NCBI GenBank assembly: GCA_016789485.1
Contig: JAEURE010000030.1
Coordinates: 1 to 15,954 of the forward strand
Length of the DNA: 15,954 nt
Direction: 5' to 3'
Source: Anaerolineales bacterium
GTDB lineage: Bacteria > Chloroflexota > Anaerolineae > Anaerolineales > Villigracilaceae
Part shown: positions 7,041 to 14,574 of the stretch, one piece after another
Layout of the letters: every line of letters starts with the position of its first letter
Numbering within the stretch: the stretch's first letter is position 1
Translations under genes and position numbers: made by a program
The notes under the pieces: model-generated
Databases searched by the model: none
What the model was told of the DNA's origin: nothing
Seen by the model: only the letters and a program-made list of their open reading frames with translations

Positions 7041-8761
7041 TATATTTTCACATCGACCCATTTTCTAAGGGAATTTACAAGGAATATCTTTGTGCATTTC
7101 TGCAGCTCATCTTTTTGGATAACTCGCTCTTTGATTTGCTTTGTCTCCAACAAATGAGCACGGAACGTGCCCGCCAACAGTCCGCAAGAAATTGGGGGAG
7201 TGAATAATTTGTTGTTCATTTCGACGACAAGATTGCCGATGGTGAATTCCGTGAGTTCTTCTTTTTCATTGAAGAGTAGAACATCGTCGAAGCCGCTTTG
7301 CGGGGCGGGGTAGATGTCTCGGCGTGTGGTCTTGTGAAAGAAAAATACGTTGCGTGAATTAATAAGCTGTTCTGCGAGATGGATTTTGAATATTTTTTTT
7401 TCTGGACGATAGTCTTTTGACTCTGCTGAAAGTTCACCAAATTGATCCAGTAAAACTTTCACACGTTTCGGCGAATTGTATCTGCTGGCAAGGTTGTTGA
7501 CAAAATCTTTGAATTTCTTATTTGAAAATGGAAAATCAAAATAATCCGCAGAATCTTCCAGGCGTTTGATATGCTTTTCTAATAGGAAAAATCCTTCATC
7601 GGGAGTCCACAATATAGTTTCAAAAAGCGAAAACTCCCGAGGGCGTTCCATCAACACTCGGGCTTTGAGCAATGCTTCGCTGTATTCATCCGCGCTGGCC
7701 GAGTCCCAGACAATGCCGCCACCAACACCATACTCAGCTTGTCCTTTTTCCTTATCAATCAACGCCGTGCGTATAGCCACATTAAATTGTGCTTTACGGT
7801 CTGGAAAAATATAGCCGATACTGCCTGTGTAAACTTTTCGAGGCGTGGTTTCTAATTCCGAAATGATCTTCATTGTGCTAACCTTTGGTGCGCCTGTGAT
7901 GGACGCACAGGGGAAAAGGGCAGAGAAAATTTCAGTTAACGAGGCTTTTGTTTTTGCTTGCACACTGGATGTCATTTGGAAAAGGGTTGGGTATTTTTCG
8001 ATCTTGAACAACTCAGGGACGTTTACGCTGCCAATCTCAGCAACCCGCCCCAGATCGTTGCGGATCATATCCACGATCATCACATTTTCGGCGCGGTTTT
8101 TTACCGAGTCATGCAGCCATTTCATTTGTTCTTTATCTTCCTGCGTTGTCCGCCCGCGTTTGACAGTCCCTTTCATGGGATTGCTGAAAATTCTATCCCC
8201 ATTTAGCTTGAAGAATAATTCTGGTGATGCGGAACAAGTAATATGGTTGTCTATGTTGAGATAAGCCGCATATTTATTCTGAGACTTTGCAAGATGTAAA
8301 AATAACTGCCAAGCCTCCTCGTCTATTGCAAAATCCGTCTTCAACCGCATCGTGTAGTTGACTTGATATGTTCGTCCGCTTGCAATTGCATCTTTTATTT
8401 TTTCAATGGCGGCGTTGTAATTCCCGTGCTCCACACTGGCTTGCCAATTGAAATCGGGCAGATCTCGGAGGTTTCTGAAGATTTCCGAGGCACTTAAAGC
8501 TTGCGGCTTAGGATATAACCCAAACCAGATTAATGGAAAACCATCGGAATTTAAAACGCGAAGCGCACTGTCAAAGGCAGGTGCCGCCTCGTAGCTGACG
8601 AAACCTGCCGCATGCCAGCTATTTGCATTGACAAGATTTTCAACTTCCTGTAAAGTCTCGCGCACGCTGGAGATGCTGTCCGCTTGCAGGATTTTGTGCG
8701 GGCTTGAGAAATACAGCCACTCGTGATTATTTTTCAATAAGACTTCATTTGTTCGGATCAA
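7040..8761 (-). CDS. pabBC: Bifunctional aminodeoxychorismate synthase component I / 4-amino-4-deoxychorismate lyase
   Basis: Two folate-pathway enzymes are fused in 573 residues. Residues about 1-375 are the chorismate-binding PabB part, with SASPELFF (177-184), PMKGTVKRGR (195-204) and DMIRNDLGR (231-239). K197 in PMKGT, where anthranilate synthase usually has Ala, marks aminodeoxychorismate synthase over TrpE. Residues about 378-573 are a fold-type IV PLP aminotransferase-like lyase (PabC): FETILW at the start, the probable PLP lysine K477 in HKTTRRDIYP, and E505 in EFTIGN as the probable pyridine-N ligand. Together they would turn chorismate plus ammonia into p-aminobenzoate. The glutaminase PabA is not in view. 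The start is a TTG at 8761 with GAGG 5 nt upstream; no in-frame ATG or GTG lies before it. Start codons of pabBC and the divergent vanZ-like gene are 12 bp apart. Confidence 0.92.
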   Translation of the reverse strand: MIRTNEVLLKNNHEWLYFSSPHKILQADSISSVRETLQEVENLVNANSWHAAGFVSYEAAPAFDSALRVLNSDGFPLIWFGLYPKPQALSASEIFRNLRDLPDFNWQASVEHGNYNAAIEKIKDAIASGRTYQVNYTMRLKTDFAIDEEAWQLFLHLAKSQNKYAAYLNIDNHITCSASPELFFKLNGDRIFSNPMKGTVKRGRTTQEDKEQMKWLHDSVKNRAENVMIVDMIRNDLGRVAEIGSVNVPELFKIEKYPTLFQMTSSVQAKTKASLTEIFSALFPCASITGAPKVSTMKIISELETTPRKVYTGSIGYIFPDRKAQFNVAIRTALIDKEKGQAEYGVGGGIVWDSASADEYSEALLKARVLMERPREFSLFETILWTPDEGFFLLEKHIKRLEDSADYFDFPFSNKKFKDFVNNLASRYNSPKRVKVLLDQFGELSAESKDYRPEKKIFKIHLAEQLINSRNVFFFHKTTRRDIYPAPQSGFDDVLLFNEKEELTEFTIGNLVVEMNNKLFTPPISCGLLAGTFRAHLLETKQIKERVIQKDELQKCTKIFLVNSLRKWVDVKI

Positions 8762-8773
8762 AGGTGCCTCAAG

Positions 8774-9154
8774 ATGAAAAAATTCTTTACAATTGTACCG
8801 CGCTGGCTTCCTTCTCTTTTGCTCATGTTGAGTATCTTTGCGTTTTCGTCGCGTACAAGTTCCGAATTACCGAATTTCCATGGCTGGGATTACTTTATTA
8901 AGAAGAGCGCGCATGCTTTTGGATATGGACTGCTGGCACTTTCATATCTTCACATGTTCAAATGGGACAAAAGATATTACTGGCTCGCCTGGCTGCTGGC
9001 TGTGCTGTATTCCGCTACCGATGAATTCCATCAGTCTTTTGTGCCTGGGCGACATGCGGCTGCCACGGATGTTCTCGTATTTGATAATCTCGGCGCGATC
9101 ATCGCATTGACATCGCATTATTTATATCGGAGTAGAAATGAAAGAGAGGATTAA
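8774..9154 (+). CDS. VanZ-family small membrane protein
   Basis: A 126-residue integral membrane protein with hydrophobic segments at about 11-26, 48-61, 68-82 and 103-117. VanZ-family signatures are clear: KKSAHAFGYGLLA (residues 43-55) and the block YSATDEFHQSFVPGR followed by DVLVFDNLGA (79-109). VanZ of the vanA cluster gives low-level teicoplanin resistance, but most chromosomal homologues have no known role, so resistance should not be inferred. AAAGGTG at 8760-8766 is a good ribosome site. That site overlaps the first codon of the divergent pabBC gene, so its promoter must lie inside pabBC coding sequence. Confidence 0.87.
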   Translation: MKKFFTIVPRWLPSLLLMLSIFAFSSRTSSELPNFHGWDYFIKKSAHAFGYGLLALSYLHMFKWDKRYYWLAWLLAVLYSATDEFHQSFVPGRHAAATDVLVFDNLGAIIALTSHYLYRSRNERED

Positions 9155-9184
9155 CAAGCGCAATTTTGTGGATCGCATCCATAA

Positions 9185-9343
9185 GGATGGCATCCACCCT
9201 TTCCTGGCGGCGATGATTACAATGCGCTCTTTGAACCTGTGGATTATGTTCTGTATTTTGCGGGAGAGGCAACATCACGTGAGTACTCTGCCGCTCAGCA
9301 TGGAGCGTATTTGACAGGTGCTGCAGCGGCGAAAAATATGTGA
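9185..9343 (+). pseudogene. Remnant of a flavin-containing amine oxidase (C-terminal end)
   Basis: After an in-frame TAA at 9182-9184 the frame reads about 52 codons to TGA at 9341-9343. It contains PFPGGDDYNALFEPV, then YFAGEATSREY and HGAYLTGAAAA. This closely matches the C-terminal FAD-binding end of flavin monoamine oxidases and related oxidoreductases, where FAGEAT is followed by Y-x-A-x-x-H-G-A-x-x-S/T-G. No start codon, ribosome site or upstream catalytic part is present: the upstream DNA belongs to the vanZ-like gene. I read it as the tail left after deletion of most of a gene. The motif match is strong by eye, but homology has not been computed. Confidence 0.68.
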
Positions 9344-9412
9344 AATTTTGTGAATGCAGAATTGTGCTAAGAGTTCCAATAAATCCAACGATCTTGTCGA
9401 TGTCGGGTGCGT

Positions 9413-11326
9413 TTATTTTGTTGGCGTAATAAGTTCCAATATTTTTTTTGATACAATAATCGAAGATGATTTTGTAAGATGTCCATAGTCCCACGCGAAT
9501 GGTTCGTAGACATCTACTTGTTTTATTGATGATAAGCATTTATTGTCCAGACAAAATATGTTTATAAGCGAGATAAAACTAATATCGTTTTTCTCGGCAA
9601 CGTCGTTTAAGATATTGTCGGCGCTCTTAATTTTGAAGTAAGGGCGAGAATAAATAAAAGCTTCCTCATTTAATTCTATGTGCGATTGAAGTAGTAATAT
9701 CGGTAAACTCGGTTTCCATTGCGGGACGCCGCCCACAATGATTACTTCAGTTTTTGGTGACCTTGATTTAACAAGAGCGACTGTATGTGATAAGGCTTGA
9801 TACAGACCTGGCTTAATTGTGTCTAATGGATGAATCCAGTTGGAATGCAGGATAATTGTCTTTGGTTTTAATTCGTCTATTTTGTCTAATATGTAATTAT
9901 TAATATCCTGGCAGTTGGGGCGGATATCGGGTCTATAGCCAATGAGCGGTAGACATCCGGAGGCGGTCATTTGTATCACGATCGGATAGTTTTCTCTAAA
10001 CCCATATGATAGTGCCGCCGCATGAGAGTCGCCCCATATAAAAATAGAGTCGCCCTCGATGTTGGGTTGGAAGCAGTTTTTTGTAAAGTCTTCAGGTTTC
10101 TGCTCAGACTCAAGGAAGCATGTTCCTTCCCGATAAATTTCTTTTATTTTGTAATTATCGAAAGCCATTAACGCTTTTTGATTTTCGGTTAATCGATCTT
10201 TAAATCCGTCATATTGGTTCCCAATAAACCCAAATGCAATAAATCCAATTGAGCCAATTAAGGCAAATGTAAAAGTGGCCTTCCTGTCAAAGATTGTACG
10301 ATCTCTAAATGGCTTTTCTACAAACCGCCAGCTTAGATAAGCGAGAAGCAGCGAGAGAAATATGAGAGCCGTGAATGTAAGCTCGTTTGGTTCGATAAGG
10401 CCCTGGTATCGTGTAAATGCAAATAAAGGTTGATGCCAGAGATAAGCGCTGTAACTGATCAGTCCAATAGCTACAAATGGTTTTGCTCCCAGTAGACGAC
10501 CGATTATTGTTTGCGATGATGAAAAGAAGATGATCAGTCCGGTTCCTATGGTTGGTGCCAATGCGTACAGACTTGGAAAAGGAATGTTCTCATCAAAAGC
10601 AAGAATGGCGTAACCAATTAACAATAAGCCGAGTAGAGCTAGTACTTCATTCAATAGCTTGTGTGAATGAATTTTTTGAAGGTCATGTTTTTTGTATAGA
10701 AAATAAAATGCGATACCTGCGCCAATGGCAAGTTCCCAGGCTCTTGTTGGCAGGAGATAAAATGTTGCAATAGAATCTTTATAGGCACCCCACTGTGCGG
10801 CGGCAAGACTAATTATTGCAATTAGTATGAGCGAACCTAAAATCTGGCGCTTGCCATAGCGCCACATCAATATCAGAAATAACGGAAATATAATGTAATA
10901 CTGTTCTTCAACAGCTAGACTCCACGTATGTAACAGCGGCTTCAATTCGCTGGCTGTATCCCAGTATCCGGATGTGCGCCAGAATAGGATGTTTGAAGAA
11001 AAAGATGAAACGGCCATCAGGCTTTGAGAAAAATCCTTCATGTCAGAAGGGAGCAGCCAAAACCAGGCAAATAGTAGAGATGCAAGCATCATAAGAAATA
11101 GCGGGGGCAGAATTCTCCTGGCTCTTCTCTCATAAAAATTCACTAGAGAAAAAGCCCCCCGATCCATTTCCGAGAGAATTATTGTTGTAATCAGATAGCC
11201 GCTAATTACAAGGAATATATCAACGCCTATAAATCCACCTCTGAAATATTTAAAACCTGCATGAAACATCATTACTATGACTACGGCTACAGCTCTTAAC
11301 CCATCAATTTCAGCTCTGTATTTCAT
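9413..11326 (-). CDS. OafA/YrhL-type membrane acyltransferase with C-terminal SGNH domain
   Basis: This 637-residue protein is a fused O-acyltransferase. Residues about 1-370 are an acyltransferase-3 domain with roughly ten membrane helices, carrying the conserved RAEIDGLRAVAV start, H22 in FHAG, GVDIFLVISGYLI and VEEQYYIIFP (E140/E141). Residues about 425-637 are a periplasmic SGNH esterase/transferase domain with S434 in GDSHA and the C-terminal DYGH pair (D613/H616). Such proteins acetylate cell-surface sugars, for example O-antigen or exopolysaccharide. The target here is unknown. The start ATG at 11326 has AGGGA just upstream. It follows scpA by 56 bp on the same strand. Three sample lines I counted are 30-33% GC, against about 52% in moaC, which suggests later acquisition. 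Confidence 0.92.
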   Translation of the reverse strand: MKYRAEIDGLRAVAVVIVMMFHAGFKYFRGGFIGVDIFLVISGYLITTIILSEMDRGAFSLVNFYERRARRILPPLFLMMLASLLFAWFWLLPSDMKDFSQSLMAVSSFSSNILFWRTSGYWDTASELKPLLHTWSLAVEEQYYIIFPLFLILMWRYGKRQILGSLILIAIISLAAAQWGAYKDSIATFYLLPTRAWELAIGAGIAFYFLYKKHDLQKIHSHKLLNEVLALLGLLLIGYAILAFDENIPFPSLYALAPTIGTGLIIFFSSSQTIIGRLLGAKPFVAIGLISYSAYLWHQPLFAFTRYQGLIEPNELTFTALIFLSLLLAYLSWRFVEKPFRDRTIFDRKATFTFALIGSIGFIAFGFIGNQYDGFKDRLTENQKALMAFDNYKIKEIYREGTCFLESEQKPEDFTKNCFQPNIEGDSIFIWGDSHAAALSYGFRENYPIVIQMTASGCLPLIGYRPDIRPNCQDINNYILDKIDELKPKTIILHSNWIHPLDTIKPGLYQALSHTVALVKSRSPKTEVIIVGGVPQWKPSLPILLLQSHIELNEEAFIYSRPYFKIKSADNILNDVAEKNDISFISLINIFCLDNKCLSSIKQVDVYEPFAWDYGHLTKSSSIIVSKKILELITPTK

Positions 11327-11382
11327 TTGCTTCCCTGGTTTGTTCCTAAAAATACAATATCGAAAGTTCTATAGATCCACCC

Positions 11383-12156
11383 TTACTCGAACTCAATGTC
11401 GATCTCTTCGTCATCTTTCCAATCGCCCATTTTTTCAAATTCAATTTCTCCGAACAACTCATTTTGAACCGCGGAGATATGATAGCGTTTGATCAATTCC
11501 AGCATGGCAAGGAAGGTCACCACGATTTCAACGCGGGTGGCTTTATCTGTGATCAAACCGCTAAATGTCATGCGTTGGATGTGCCTCATTGTCTTCGTGA
11601 TGTATTCAATTTTCTCACGGATGGTCACACGCGGGGCAGTGATGATGACGCCAAGCGGCTTCTTCTCTTTGCCTCTGGAAAATCCCGATTCGGCGGCGGC
11701 AAGCAAACCTTCCAGCGTAAGATTAGAAAGATCGAGTTTCGCTTCCACTTTTGGCGGAGGAGCGACGCGCAGGTACGTCCTCAGGTTTTTTTCCTGCCGC
11801 TCTACCATCCACCCTGCGATTTCCTTGTAACGTTTATAAAGTTTTAGCTGGTCGATCAATTCCGTGCCCGGGTCTTCTTCGCCTGGCTCGCGTTCTGGCG
11901 GGCGTGGCAGCAGTGCCTCAGACTTGATCTGAATCAATTTTGCTGCAATAACGAGAAAGGATGAAATTTCATCAGGCATGAGTTGTTCCAACCCATGCAA
12001 ATAAGACAGATATTGATCTGTCACAGTCGCGAGCGAGATGGCGGTAATATCCAGTTCGGCGCGCTCGATCAGGCTGAGCAAAAGATCAAGCGGTCCCTCG
12101 TACACCGAGGTCTGTACTTTATAACCGCCAATTTGACGTCCCAAAATGTTATCCAT
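11383..12156 (-). CDS. scpA: Segregation and condensation protein A
   Basis: ScpA is the kleisin subunit that bridges SMC heads for chromosome organisation and segregation. The N-terminal kleisin motif [20 protein letters not shown], with [13 protein letters not shown] after it, binds the SMC neck. A helical middle, [15 protein letters not shown], follows, and the C-terminal winged helix ([19 protein letters not shown]) ends in an acidic tail. I choose the ATG at 12156 (MDNILGRQ, 257 residues). A possible earlier ATG at 12192 would put the start upstream of the TATAAT box at 12171-12166 and overlap moaC. No ribosome site precedes 12156, but the -10 box ends only 9 bp before it, which suggests a leaderless mRNA. 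scpB, the usual neighbour, is not here; an acyltransferase gene takes the downstream position. Confidence 0.93.
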   Translation of the reverse strand: MDNILGRQIGGYKVQTSVYEGPLDLLLSLIERAELDITAISLATVTDQYLSYLHGLEQLMPDEISSFLVIAAKLIQIKSEALLPRPPEREPGEEDPGTELIDQLKLYKRYKEIAGWMVERQEKNLRTYLRVAPPPKVEAKLDLSNLTLEGLLAAAESGFSRGKEKKPLGVIITAPRVTIREKIEYITKTMRHIQRMTFSGLITDKATRVEIVVTFLAMLELIKRYHISAVQNELFGEIEFEKMGDWKDDEEIDIEFE

Positions 12157-12165
12157 GGCGCGCGA

Positions 12166-12183
12166 ATTATACCAGTGTATAAT
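12166..12183. promoter_or_regulatory. Symmetric divergent promoter element for scpA and moaC
   Basis: ATTATACCAGTGTATAAT is an inverted repeat: ATTATAC (12166-12172) and GTATAAT (12177-12183) around CAGT. Each arm holds a perfect TATAAT in an opposite direction. The plus-strand box ends 7 bp before the moaC ATG (12191). The minus-strand box ends 9 bp before the scpA ATG (12156). On the minus strand a perfect TTGACA (12197-12192) lies 20 bp upstream of the box, overlapping the moaC start, which is a longer spacer than usual. No convincing -35 is seen for moaC. Confidence 0.6.
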
Positions 12184-12190
12184 CTCCGCC

Positions 12191-12667
12191 ATGTCAAAAT
12201 TAACTCACATTGATGAACACGGCCAAGCCAAAATGGTGGATGTGGGTCACAAGCCTGATACTGAACGAACTGCCATCGCTCGCGGCGAAGTCCACATGAA
12301 ACGAGAGACGTTTGATTTGATCCGCGCAGGGCAGATCAAAAAAGGCGATGTATTGACCGTGGCGCAGATTGCGGGAATCACCGCCTCAAAACGGACCTCG
12401 GACCTGATCCCGTTATGTCATCCTCTCCCCATCTCGAAAATTGACGTGGACATTGCTCTCGATGAATCTCTCCCAGGCATTGTCATCACTGCCACCGTCA
12501 AGGTGACTGGCAAAACTGGTGTCGAAATGGAGGCGTTGACTGCTGTTTCTGTTGCTGCACTTACCGTTTATGACATGGCAAAAGCTGCTGAAAAGACAAT
12601 GAGGATTCAGAATATTCGTCTCATTGAAAAGCATGGCGGTCAATCTGGCGATGTGGTGAATGAGTAA
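12191..12667 (+). CDS. moaC: Cyclic pyranopterin monophosphate synthase MoaC
   Basis: MoaC turns the MoaA product 3',8-cyclo-7,8-dihydro-GTP into cyclic pyranopterin monophosphate, the first stable intermediate of molybdenum cofactor synthesis. With the start at 12191 ([19 protein letters not shown]) the protein has 158 residues and the active-site positions match E. coli numbering: K51 in KKGDV, C76/H77 in LCHPL, and D128 and K131 in [21 protein letters not shown] is also a family hallmark. An upstream ATG at 12146 would add 15 residues unlike MoaC and would lie inside scpA, so I reject it. No ribosome site is present and TATAAT ends 7 bp before the ATG. It heads a moaC-cupin-moaD-moaE cluster; moaA is not in view. 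Confidence 0.95.
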   Translation: MSKLTHIDEHGQAKMVDVGHKPDTERTAIARGEVHMKRETFDLIRAGQIKKGDVLTVAQIAGITASKRTSDLIPLCHPLPISKIDVDIALDESLPGIVITATVKVTGKTGVEMEALTAVSVAALTVYDMAKAAEKTMRIQNIRLIEKHGGQSGDVVNE

Positions 12668-12670
12668 TAT

Positions 12671-12685
12671 AAGTGACTGTCACTT
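12671..12685. promoter_or_regulatory. Perfect 15-bp palindrome between moaC and the cupin gene
   Basis: AAGTGAC (12671-12677), a central T, and GTCACTT (12679-12685) form an exact inverted repeat 3 bp after the moaC stop and 17 bp before the preferred cupin start. With a one-base centre it would make a poor RNA hairpin, and there is no U-tract, so an operator for a dimeric regulator is more likely than a terminator. No regulator can be named. Confidence 0.4.
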
Positions 12686-12702
12686 GATTGCGAGATGATC
12701 TA

Positions 12703-13068
12703 ATGGAATACAGTTCAATCAACTTTCAGGAAAAGCTCTCAAAATTCTCTGAACACTGGTCACCGAAGATCATCGCCCAGTTGAATGACTATCACCTCAA
12801 ATTGGCAAAGGTGCAGGGAGAATTCGTCTGGCATGATCACCCCGAAACGGATGAGGTCTTTATTGTCGTCAAAGGCAGCCTGGATATTCTTTTCCGAGAT
12901 GGAAAAGTTTCATTGTATGAAGGCGAGATGTTCGTTGTCCCAAAAGGTGTGGAACACAAACCCGTTGCCGAAAATGAATGCCATATCCTGTTGATCGAAC
13001 CTGCAGGAACTGTCAACACGGGCGATGTGAAAGACAACCTTACAGCCCCAAATGATGTCTGGATATAG
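12703..13068 (+). CDS. Small single-domain cupin protein
   Basis: The protein is 121 residues from the ATG at 12703 (MEYSSINFQ). A TTG at 12688 would add five residues but has no better ribosome site. It is a conserved bacterial cupin. Motif 1 is G39-EFVW-H44-D-H46-PETD-E51, and motif 2 is G74-EMFVV-P80-K-G82-VE-H85. H44, H46, E51 and H85 are the expected metal ligands. The opening ([27 protein letters not shown]) is typical of a small cupin group often annotated as mannose-6-phosphate isomerase-like, with no proven enzyme role. It lies inside the moa cluster, 5 bp before moaD, so it is co-transcribed with molybdopterin genes. Whether it serves that pathway is unknown. Confidence 0.87.
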   Translation: MEYSSINFQEKLSKFSEHWSPKIIAQLNDYHLKLAKVQGEFVWHDHPETDEVFIVVKGSLDILFRDGKVSLYEGEMFVVPKGVEHKPVAENECHILLIEPAGTVNTGDVKDNLTAPNDVWI

Positions 13069-13072
13069 AGAA

Positions 13073-13321
13073 ATGAATCATATAAAACTTTTATTTTTTG
13101 CAACCATACGTGATCGCGCAGGCACAAAGTCTCTGGAAATGGACATCCCTGCGAATATGACCATTCAAGATTTGAAAGATAGGCTTTCGACCGATTACCC
13201 GAATCTGAAAGATTCAATGAAATCTGTTCTCATCACCATTAACCGTGAATACGCTTTTGACGAAGCCGTTGTCCCAGCCAATGCTGAAATTGGCATGTTC
13301 CCGCCAGTCTCTGGAGGATAA
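13073..13321 (+). CDS. moaD: Molybdopterin synthase sulfur-carrier subunit MoaD
   Basis: MoaD is the small ubiquitin-like subunit of molybdopterin synthase. Its C-terminal glycine carries the thiocarboxylate sulfur. The 82-residue protein from the ATG at 13073 has the typical opening IKLLFFATIRDRAG and ends in FPPVSGG with the required Gly-Gly. An ATG at 13052 is in frame but overlaps the cupin gene and adds residues outside the family consensus. moaE follows after 8 bp. Confidence 0.94.
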   Translation: MNHIKLLFFATIRDRAGTKSLEMDIPANMTIQDLKDRLSTDYPNLKDSMKSVLITINREYAFDEAVVPANAEIGMFPPVSGG

Positions 13322-13329
13322 CCCTCAAC

Positions 13330-13797
13330 ATGGAATCTTCAAACCTGCCAACCATTTATTCCATCACAGAATCTGAAATTGACTTGAACGAGTTGTTGGC
13401 AAAGATCACGCTTGTGTCAACGGGTGCGGCGGCAATTTTTACCGGTATGGTGCGCGGCGTCACTAGCCGCGGAGACGCCCACGAAACAGAATTTCTCGAA
13501 TACGAATCCTACATTCCCATGGCAGAAGCCAAAATGAAACAGGTTGCTGATGAGATCCGTGAAAAATGGCCTGTCATTGAAGGCATTGCCATTGTCCAGC
13601 GGATCGGGAAGTTGTACCCGAAGACGCCGACGGTTCTCATTGCCTGTACCGCTGCGCATCGTGATACAGGTGTCTTTGAGGCCGCTCGTTACGGCATCGA
13701 CCGTCTCAAGGAGATCGTACCTGTCTGGAAAAAGGAAGTAGGTCCCAATGGCGAAGAATGGGTGGAAGGCGATTACATTCCCAAGCCCGGTGAATAG
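13330..13797 (+). CDS. moaE: Molybdopterin synthase catalytic subunit MoaE
   Basis: MoaE forms the heterotetramer with MoaD that adds two sulfurs to cyclic pyranopterin monophosphate, giving molybdopterin. The 155 residues include TGAAAIFTGMVRG (31-43), LEYESYIPMAE (56-66) and IAIVQRIGKLYP. Catalytic lysines K127 and K134 are in DRLKEIVPVWKKE, corresponding to E. coli K119 and K126. GGAGG at 13313-13317 in the end of moaD is the likely ribosome site, rather far (12 nt) from the ATG. The next gene starts 2 bp after the stop. Confidence 0.95.
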   Translation: MESSNLPTIYSITESEIDLNELLAKITLVSTGAAAIFTGMVRGVTSRGDAHETEFLEYESYIPMAEAKMKQVADEIREKWPVIEGIAIVQRIGKLYPKTPTVLIACTAAHRDTGVFEAARYGIDRLKEIVPVWKKEVGPNGEEWVEGDYIPKPGE

Positions 13798-13799
13798 TA

Positions 13800-14360
13800 A
13801 TGTTGCTTAATACCAAACGATTGGTTCTTCGAAATTTTAACGATTCTGACCTGGAAACCTTTCTTGCCTATCGCAATGACCCTGAAGTTGCAAGATATCA
13901 GGGTTGGTCACTGCCTTATTCACGTGAAAAAGGCAAACAATTCATTCTGGAGATGAGGGATGTCCATGCGCCAAAGCAGGGGCAATGGTTGCAATTGGCG
14001 GTTGAATTGAAGGAAGCAGGTAATTTGCTCGGAGATGTAGCGTTTTGCATCAAGGATGATGATGTCCGTCAGGCAGTGATTGGGTTCACGGTCGCTTCAA
14101 ACTACTGGAGGCAGGGGTTTGCCACCGAAGCATTGACTGCGCTGTTGGATTATCTATTCATGGATATTGACCTGCACCGCATCACTGCGGATTGTGATGC
14201 TGAAAATATAGGATCGTGGAAGACGCTGGAGAGACTCGGTTTTCGGCGTGAAGCGCACTTTGTGGAAAGCCTGCTTATTGGAAAGGAATACACCAGCGAA
14301 TATTATTATGGGTTGTTGCAGCGGGAATGGCGTGCGCGCGCTGCTTTCAGGGACTGTTAG
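13800..14360 (+). CDS. GNAT-family N-acetyltransferase, RimJ/RimL-like
   Basis: The protein has 186 residues and uses acetyl-CoA to acetylate an amine. It opens with TKRLVLRNFNDSDLETFLAYRNDPEVARY, typical of the RimJ/RimL subgroup (Acetyltransf_3). The acetyl-CoA pyrophosphate loop is WRQGFATEAL (residues about 102-111). AENIGSWKTLERLGFRREA supplies the conserved Asn/Ser region after strand 5. This subgroup acetylates ribosomal protein N-termini, antibiotics or small amines, and the substrate cannot be told here. The ATG at 13800 is 2 bp after the moaE stop, so translation is probably coupled and the gene may be carried on the moa transcript without being part of that pathway. Confidence 0.88.
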   Translation: MLLNTKRLVLRNFNDSDLETFLAYRNDPEVARYQGWSLPYSREKGKQFILEMRDVHAPKQGQWLQLAVELKEAGNLLGDVAFCIKDDDVRQAVIGFTVASNYWRQGFATEALTALLDYLFMDIDLHRITADCDAENIGSWKTLERLGFRREAHFVESLLIGKEYTSEYYYGLLQREWRARAAFRDC

Positions 14361-14574
14361 GTTTCGTGCTGTGTTGAGATCGGTGGAAAGGAATTGGTTG
14401 AGGTTGCATACGGCTGGCGGGATTTAAGTTTGTTCCAGCGTGGCCAGTATCGATTTTGATAATGCAGTTTTCGGCGGGTATGAAGCGGATTTTTCATCGG
14501 GCGTGACGATTTTTATCCTATGGGGTTTTATATTGAGCATCTATTCATTTTATTAAATTATCGCTGGAGGAGAA
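14361..14574. other. Intergenic region upstream of the second fabF
   Basis: I see no convincing ORF, RNA gene or terminator in these 214 bases. The last part is AT-rich, as expected for a promoter. TTATATTGA at 14528-14536 also occurs at 1045-1053 upstream of the first fabF. GGAGG at 14566-14570 is a strong ribosome site for the next gene. No -35/-10 pair with normal spacing stands out. Confidence 0.5.

Noticed and set aside
9138..9314. A 58-codon plus-strand ORF starting with ATG inside the end of the vanZ-like gene.
   Set aside because: It runs out of frame over the amine oxidase remnant, its protein shows no family motif, and the remnant frame fits a known family much better.
9099..9539. 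A 146-codon minus-strand ORF overlapping the acyltransferase end and the vanZ gene.
   Set aside because: It is antisense to vanZ and the remnant and in another frame of the acyltransferase; its protein looks random.
11464..11847. A 127-codon plus-strand ORF antisense to scpA.
   Set aside because: No recognisable motif, and scpA on the other strand is certain.
12146..12190. Upstream in-frame ATG that would lengthen MoaC by 15 residues.
   Set aside because: The added residues do not fit MoaC, lie inside scpA coding sequence, and the 12191 start restores E. coli numbering of all active-site residues.
12157..12192. Upstream ATG at 12192 for scpA.
   Set aside because: It would place the start upstream of the TATAAT box and overlap moaC; family homology begins after the 12156 ATG.
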